The translations under genes and the position numbers were made by a program. From assembly GCA_021845835.1 (NCBI GenBank), contig JAJZVE010000121.1:1-10058 (forward strand): a DNA stretch of 10,058 nucleotides, read 5' to 3'. How positions within the stretch are numbered: position 1 is the stretch's first letter; every line of letters begins with the position of its first letter. Positions 7,566 to 10,058 of this stretch are shown here, one piece after another. Origin of the DNA: Pseudomonadota bacterium (GTDB lineage Bacteria > Pseudomonadota > Alphaproteobacteria > Acetobacterales > Acetobacteraceae). The notes under the pieces are model-generated. The model was given only the letters and a program-made list of their open reading frames with translations. It made no database searches and was not told the DNA's origin.

Positions 7566-9050
7566 TCAACCCACCGATCCTTCCAGACTCACCGCCAGCA
7601 GCTTCTGTGCCTCCACGGCGAACTCCATAGGCAGTTCCTTCAGGACTTCCTTGCAGAACCCGTTGACGATCAGGTTCACCGCGTCCTCCTCCGAAAGCCC
7701 GCGCTGGCGGCAGTAGAACAACTGGTCGTCGGCGATCTTCGACGTGGTTGCCTCGTGCTCCACCTTGGCCGTCGGGTTGCGGCTTTCGATATAGGGCACG
7801 GTATGCGCGCCGCAGCGGTCGCCGATCAGCAGGCTGTCGCACTGCGTATGGTTCCGCGCCCCTGCCGCCCTGGGCATGATGCGCACCAGGCCGCGATAGG
7901 TGTTGTCCGACCTGCCGGCGCTGATGCCCTTGGAGACGATGGTGCTGCGCGTGTTGCGGCCAAGATGGATCATCTTGGTCCCGGTATCGGCCTGCTGGCG
8001 GTTGGTGGTCACGGCCACCGAGTAGAACTCGCCCACGCTGTCGTCGCCCTGCAGGATGCAGCTCGGGTATTTCCAGGTTATCGCCGACCCGGTTTCCACC
8101 TGCGTCCAGGAAATCTTGCTGCGCGCGCCGCGGCAGGCGCCGCGTTTGGTAACGAAGTTGTAGATGCCGCCGCGGCCTTCCGCGTCGCCAGGATACCAGT
8201 TCTGCACCGTGCTGTACTTGATCTGCGCATCGTCCAGCGCCACCAGCTCGACCACCGCCGCATGCAGTTGGTTCTCGTCGCGCTGCGGCGCCGTGCAGCC
8301 TTCCAGGTACGAGACATAGGCGCCGGCGTCGGCGATGATCAGCGTGCGCTCGAACTGGCCGGTGTTGCGCGCATTGATGCGGAAATAGGTGGACAGCTCC
8401 ATCGGGCAGCGCACGCCGGGCGGCACATAGACGAAGCTGCCGTCGGTGAACACGGCGGAATTCAGTGCGGCATAGAAGTTGTCGGCCTGCGGCACCACGG
8501 TGCCGAGGTACTTGCGCACGAGGTCGGGGTGCGCGCGCACCGCCTCGCTGATCGGGCAGAAGATCACGCCGGCCTTGGCCAGCGTGGCGCGGAACGTGGT
8601 GGCGACGGAGACGCTGTCGAACACCGCATCCACGGCGACCGGCGCACGCTCCCCCTCCGCCGGCTCGACGCCGGCGAGGATCGCGCGCTCCTTCAGCGGG
8701 ATGCCCAACTTCTCGTACATCGCCAAAAGCGCGGGATCGACCTCGTCCAGGCTTGCCGGCCCGGCCTTGCGCCTGGGGGCGGCGTAGTAGTGCAGGTCCT
8801 GGTAGTCGATCGGCGGATGCTGCACATGCGCCCAGTGCGGCTCCGGCATCCCCTGCCAGGTCGCGAACGCCTTCAGCCGCCACTCCAGCAGCCACTCCGG
8901 CTCCTGCTTGTGCGCCGAGATCAGGCGGATCGTGTCGGCAGTGAGGCCCTTCGGCGCCAGTTCCATCTCGATGTCGGTCGAGAAGCCCCACTTGTAGGGA
9001 TTCTCCGTGGCGGCGTGGACGCTCTGCATCGGGCCGGCAATTTGCGACAT
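7566..9050 (-). CDS. sufB: Fe-S cluster assembly scaffold protein SufB
   Basis: 494 residues, almost exactly the usual SufB length. It is the main scaffold of the SufBCD complex and receives persulfide sulfur from SufS via its partner. Landmarks are [12 protein letters not shown] (about 17-28), [26 protein letters not shown] in the middle, [21 protein letters not shown], and the C-terminal [18 protein letters not shown]. Cys404 there corresponds to Cys405 of E. coli SufB, and the EHE triad at 431-433 corresponds to residues 432-434, all implicated in cluster formation. The ATG at 9050 is chosen because AGGAG sits 5 bases upstream and the residues from there match SufB N-termini. It lies 8 bases downstream of the regulator's TAG stop, so the two are surely co-transcribed. 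Confidence 0.97.
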   Translation of the reverse strand: MSQIAGPMQSVHAATENPYKWGFSTDIEMELAPKGLTADTIRLISAHKQEPEWLLEWRLKAFATWQGMPEPHWAHVQHPPIDYQDLHYYAAPRRKAGPASLDEVDPALLAMYEKLGIPLKERAILAGVEPAEGERAPVAVDAVFDSVSVATTFRATLAKAGVIFCPISEAVRAHPDLVRKYLGTVVPQADNFYAALNSAVFTDGSFVYVPPGVRCPMELSTYFRINARNTGQFERTLIIADAGAYVSYLEGCTAPQRDENQLHAAVVELVALDDAQIKYSTVQNWYPGDAEGRGGIYNFVTKRGACRGARSKISWTQVETGSAITWKYPSCILQGDDSVGEFYSVAVTTNRQQADTGTKMIHLGRNTRSTIVSKGISAGRSDNTYRGLVRIMPRAAGARNHTQCDSLLIGDRCGAHTVPYIESRNPTAKVEHEATTSKIADDQLFYCRQRGLSEEDAVNLIVNGFCKEVLKELPMEFAVEAQKLLAVSLEGSVG

Positions 9051-9055
9051 GACGA

Positions 9056-9060
9056 CTCCT
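9056..9060 (-). promoter_or_regulatory. Ribosome binding site of sufB
   Basis: AGGAG on the minus strand, overlapping the TAG stop of the regulator gene and 5 bases before the sufB ATG. It is the strongest ribosome site in the suf operon, consistent with high SufB output and with coupling to the regulator. Confidence 0.7.
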
Positions 9061-9532
9061 ATTCGGCGGCGGCGGCCGGTGCGGCGAGCGGCACGCGCAG
9101 CGCCGGCGGGATGGAGGCGGCGCGCATCTCCGCGAGCGTGATCTTGTCCAGCGCGCTGCGGATCGCTTCGTTCACCAGGTCCCAGCGGCCCTTCACGGCG
9201 CACATTCCCTCCACGTCGCACCCCCCGGCGCCGCCATCGACGCAGGCGGTGAGCGCGATCGGGCCGTCCACCGCAGCGATCACGTCGGAGATGGAGATGC
9301 CGGCGAGCGGCCGCGCCAGCCGGTAGCCGCCGTGCGCCCCGCGCTGCGACGTGACCACCCCGGCGCCGGTCAGCGACTTCAGCACCTTGGCGACGGTCGG
9401 CTCCGGCACCCCGGTCGCGAGCGCGATCCCGGGCGAGGTCTGCACGGCATCGTCCGCGCCCGTTCGCTCGCCGTCGGACAGGCGGATCAGCACGACCACG
9501 GCATAGTCGGTGAGCTTGGAAAGCCTGAGCAT
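9059..9532 (-). CDS. Rrf2/IscR-family SUF operon regulator
   Basis: 157-residue Rrf2-type transcription factor from the ATG at 9532, where the family's typical N-terminus ([13 protein letters not shown]) begins. An in-frame ATG at 9592 would add 20 non-conserved residues across the control region and is rejected. The winged helix-turn-helix spans roughly residues 1-75 ([18 protein letters not shown] then [12 protein letters not shown]). Three cysteines, Cys97, Cys105 and Cys111, match the Fe-S ligand cluster of the SUF-regulator branch (IscR uses Cys92, 98 and 104), so it probably senses Fe-S supply by binding a cluster. It is the first gene of the suf operon and so likely regulates its own promoter. 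GAGAGG lies about 11 bases before the start. Calling it IscR-like is safe; its exact operator is unknown. Confidence 0.93.
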   Translation of the reverse strand: MLRLSKLTDYAVVVLIRLSDGERTGADDAVQTSPGIALATGVPEPTVAKVLKSLTGAGVVTSQRGAHGGYRLARPLAGISISDVIAAVDGPIALTACVDGGAGGCDVEGMCAVKGRWDLVNEAIRSALDKITLAEMRAASIPPALRVPLAAPAAAAE

Positions 9533-9562
9533 GGCAACTGCCGCCTCTCGGGACGGATAACC

Positions 9563-9577
9563 GGACCCAACAGGTCC
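9563..9577. promoter_or_regulatory. Inverted repeat GGACC-N5-GGTCC, candidate regulator operator
   Basis: Perfect 5-base arms around a 5-base spacer, extending to 6 of 7 matching bases per arm, located 31-45 bases upstream of the Rrf2 regulator ATG. The position is where a self-regulating Rrf2 protein would be expected to bind. The sequence does not closely match the E. coli IscR type 1 or type 2 motif. An alternative is chance, since short GC-rich dyads are common in this genome. Confidence 0.35.
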
Positions 9578-9602
9578 TGATTGGCCCGACATGGGGCATT
9601 CC

Positions 9603-9616
9603 TTGCGCTAGGTCAA
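9603..9616. promoter_or_regulatory. FNR/FixK-type box TTGCGCTAGGTCAA
   Basis: Fits the alphaproteobacterial FixK pattern TTG(A/C)-N6-(T/G)CAA at every fixed position, with a symmetrical CTAG centre, and resembles FNR (TTGAT-N4-ATCAA). It is enclosed in a slightly longer dyad, CCTTG-N8-CAAGG at 9601-9618. It lies 33 bases before the P-type ATPase start and 70 bases before the regulator start, and it overlaps the -35-like TTGACC of the minus strand. It could activate the ATPase and/or repress or activate suf when oxygen is low. Confidence 0.5.
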
Positions 9617-9649
9617 GGCCGCGGACATGGAATCCGCCAGTGTCCGGCG

Positions 9650-10058
9650 ATGTCCCGCCCCCGCGCGTTGCTGCTCGCCGTCCTCCTGCTCGGCCTGGCT
9701 GGCGTGGTGCTGGCGGCATCGGGGTACGGCGTCGCAGCGCGGCTCGCCTGGGACGCGGCGGCGCTGCCGATCGCGCTCGACCTGCTGGTGTCCTCGGTCG
9801 GCGCGCTGGCCGGCGGGGCGATCGGCGTGGACGTGATCGCGCTGCTCGCGATCGGCGCGGCGCTGGCGATGGGCGAGTCTTTCACGGCCGCCCTGATCGC
9901 GCTGATGGTCGCCGGCGGCAACGCGCTGGAGGCATTCGCCGAAGGCCGTGCCCGGCGTGAGATGACGGCGCTGCTCGCCCGCTCTCCCCGCATCGCCCAT
10001 CGCGCCGATGGCGAGCAGCTGATCGACATCGCCGTCGATGCAATCCGGCCCGGCGACC
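9650..10058 (+). CDS. Heavy-metal translocating P1B-type ATPase (N-terminal part)
   Basis: 136 residues are seen; the frame is still open at the window edge. After a hydrophobic N-terminus (about 5-30) comes a run diagnostic of metal-transporting P-type ATPases: [19 protein letters not shown] (58-76), [38 protein letters not shown] (81-118), then the start of the actuator domain with AVDAIRPGD (128-136), which in the family leads into the VxPGE region. There is no N-terminal HMA domain and no CxxC motif, so it is one of the short P1B ATPases. The metal cannot be assigned because the CPC/SPC-type membrane motif lies beyond the window. The ATG at 9650 is the only start in frame after the control region; no good ribosome site precedes it, so translation may be weak or from a short leader. 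Confidence 0.88.
   Translation, partial: MSRPRALLLAVLLLGLAGVVLAASGYGVAARLAWDAAALPIALDLLVSSVGALAGGAIGVDVIALLAIGAALAMGESFTAALIALMVAGGNALEAFAEGRARREMTALLARSPRIAHRADGEQLIDIAVDAIRPGD

Larger units (their letters stand above)
9533..9649. promoter_or_regulatory. Divergent control region between the suf operon and the P-type ATPase gene
   Basis: 117 non-coding bases between two divergent starts must hold the promoters of both units. On the minus strand TTGACC (9616-9611) resembles a -35 element for suf, but the hexamer 17 bases on (CATGTC) is a poor -10. On the plus strand TGGAAT (9628-9633) is a possible -10 for the ATPase. The two recognisable protein-binding candidates are listed separately. The exact promoters are not determined. 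Confidence 0.6.

Noticed and set aside
7755..9326. 523-codon plus-strand frame opposite sufB
   Set aside because: Antisense to a strongly conserved gene, His/Arg/Ala-rich, with no domain and no ribosome site.
9533..9592. 20-residue N-terminal extension of the Rrf2 regulator from the ATG at 9592
   Set aside because: The residues are not family-like and would cover the dyad and promoter region. The conserved N-terminus begins at the ATG at 9532.
9601..9618. CCTTG-N8-CAAGG dyad considered as a MerR/CueR-type metal operator for the ATPase
   Set aside because: The spacing and inner bases fit an FNR/FixK box better, there is no 19-20 base spaced promoter around it, and no MerR-type gene is in view. 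It is kept only as the outer edge of the FNR-like site.
9608..10029. Minus-strand open frames opposite the P-type ATPase start
   Set aside because: The plus-strand frame from 9650 encodes unmistakable P1B ATPase motifs. The antisense frames are Ser/Ala/Arg-rich shadows and would also run through the divergent promoter.

Overview
The window is GC-rich (by eye mid-60s percent), densely coding DNA. It looks like a chromosome segment of an alphaproteobacterium, most plausibly an acetic-acid-bacterium-like or related Rhodospirillales lineage. That placement is inference. It rests on codon and GC character, on an Rrf2-led suf operon that carries both SufU and SufT, and on the tandem branched-chain-amino-acid-type ABC transporter binding proteins. 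No rRNA, tRNA, CRISPR array, insertion sequence or phage gene is visible.

Left part (1-3072, + strand): the end of an ABC transporter operon of the HAAT (branched-chain amino acid / amide / urea) class. It holds the C-terminal 287 residues of one periplasmic substrate-binding protein, a complete paralogous binding protein with a Tat-like signal peptide, and a LivM-type permease. The two binding proteins align without a gap over 287 residues (182 identical by hand count), so they are a tandem duplication that has diverged. The LivH permease and the LivG/LivF ATPases are not in the window and must lie upstream or elsewhere.

Middle and right part (3079-9532, - strand): a complete, tightly packed SUF iron-sulfur cluster biogenesis operon. 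Read in its own direction the order is Rrf2/IscR-type regulator, sufB, sufC, sufD, sufS, sufU, sufT (DUF59), sufA. Most junctions overlap or are only a few bases wide (ATGA, ATGA, TGATG, an 8-base overlap), which indicates one transcript with coupled translation. SufS and SufU supply persulfide sulfur. SufB-SufC-SufD is the scaffold/ATPase complex. SufT and SufA act in cluster maturation or delivery. The regulator carries three cysteines that probably sense Fe-S status.

Right edge (9533-10058): a 117-base divergent control region. It has a well-matched FNR/FixK-type box (9603-9616) and a separate short inverted repeat just upstream of the regulator (9563-9577). It is followed by the N-terminus of a heavy-metal P1B-type ATPase on the + strand, cut by the window end. 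The box may tie oxygen status to Fe-S assembly, to metal transport, or to both.

Nothing in the window is clearly a previously undescribed system. The most interesting items are the shared oxygen-responsive-looking control region and the SufU-containing hybrid suf operon.
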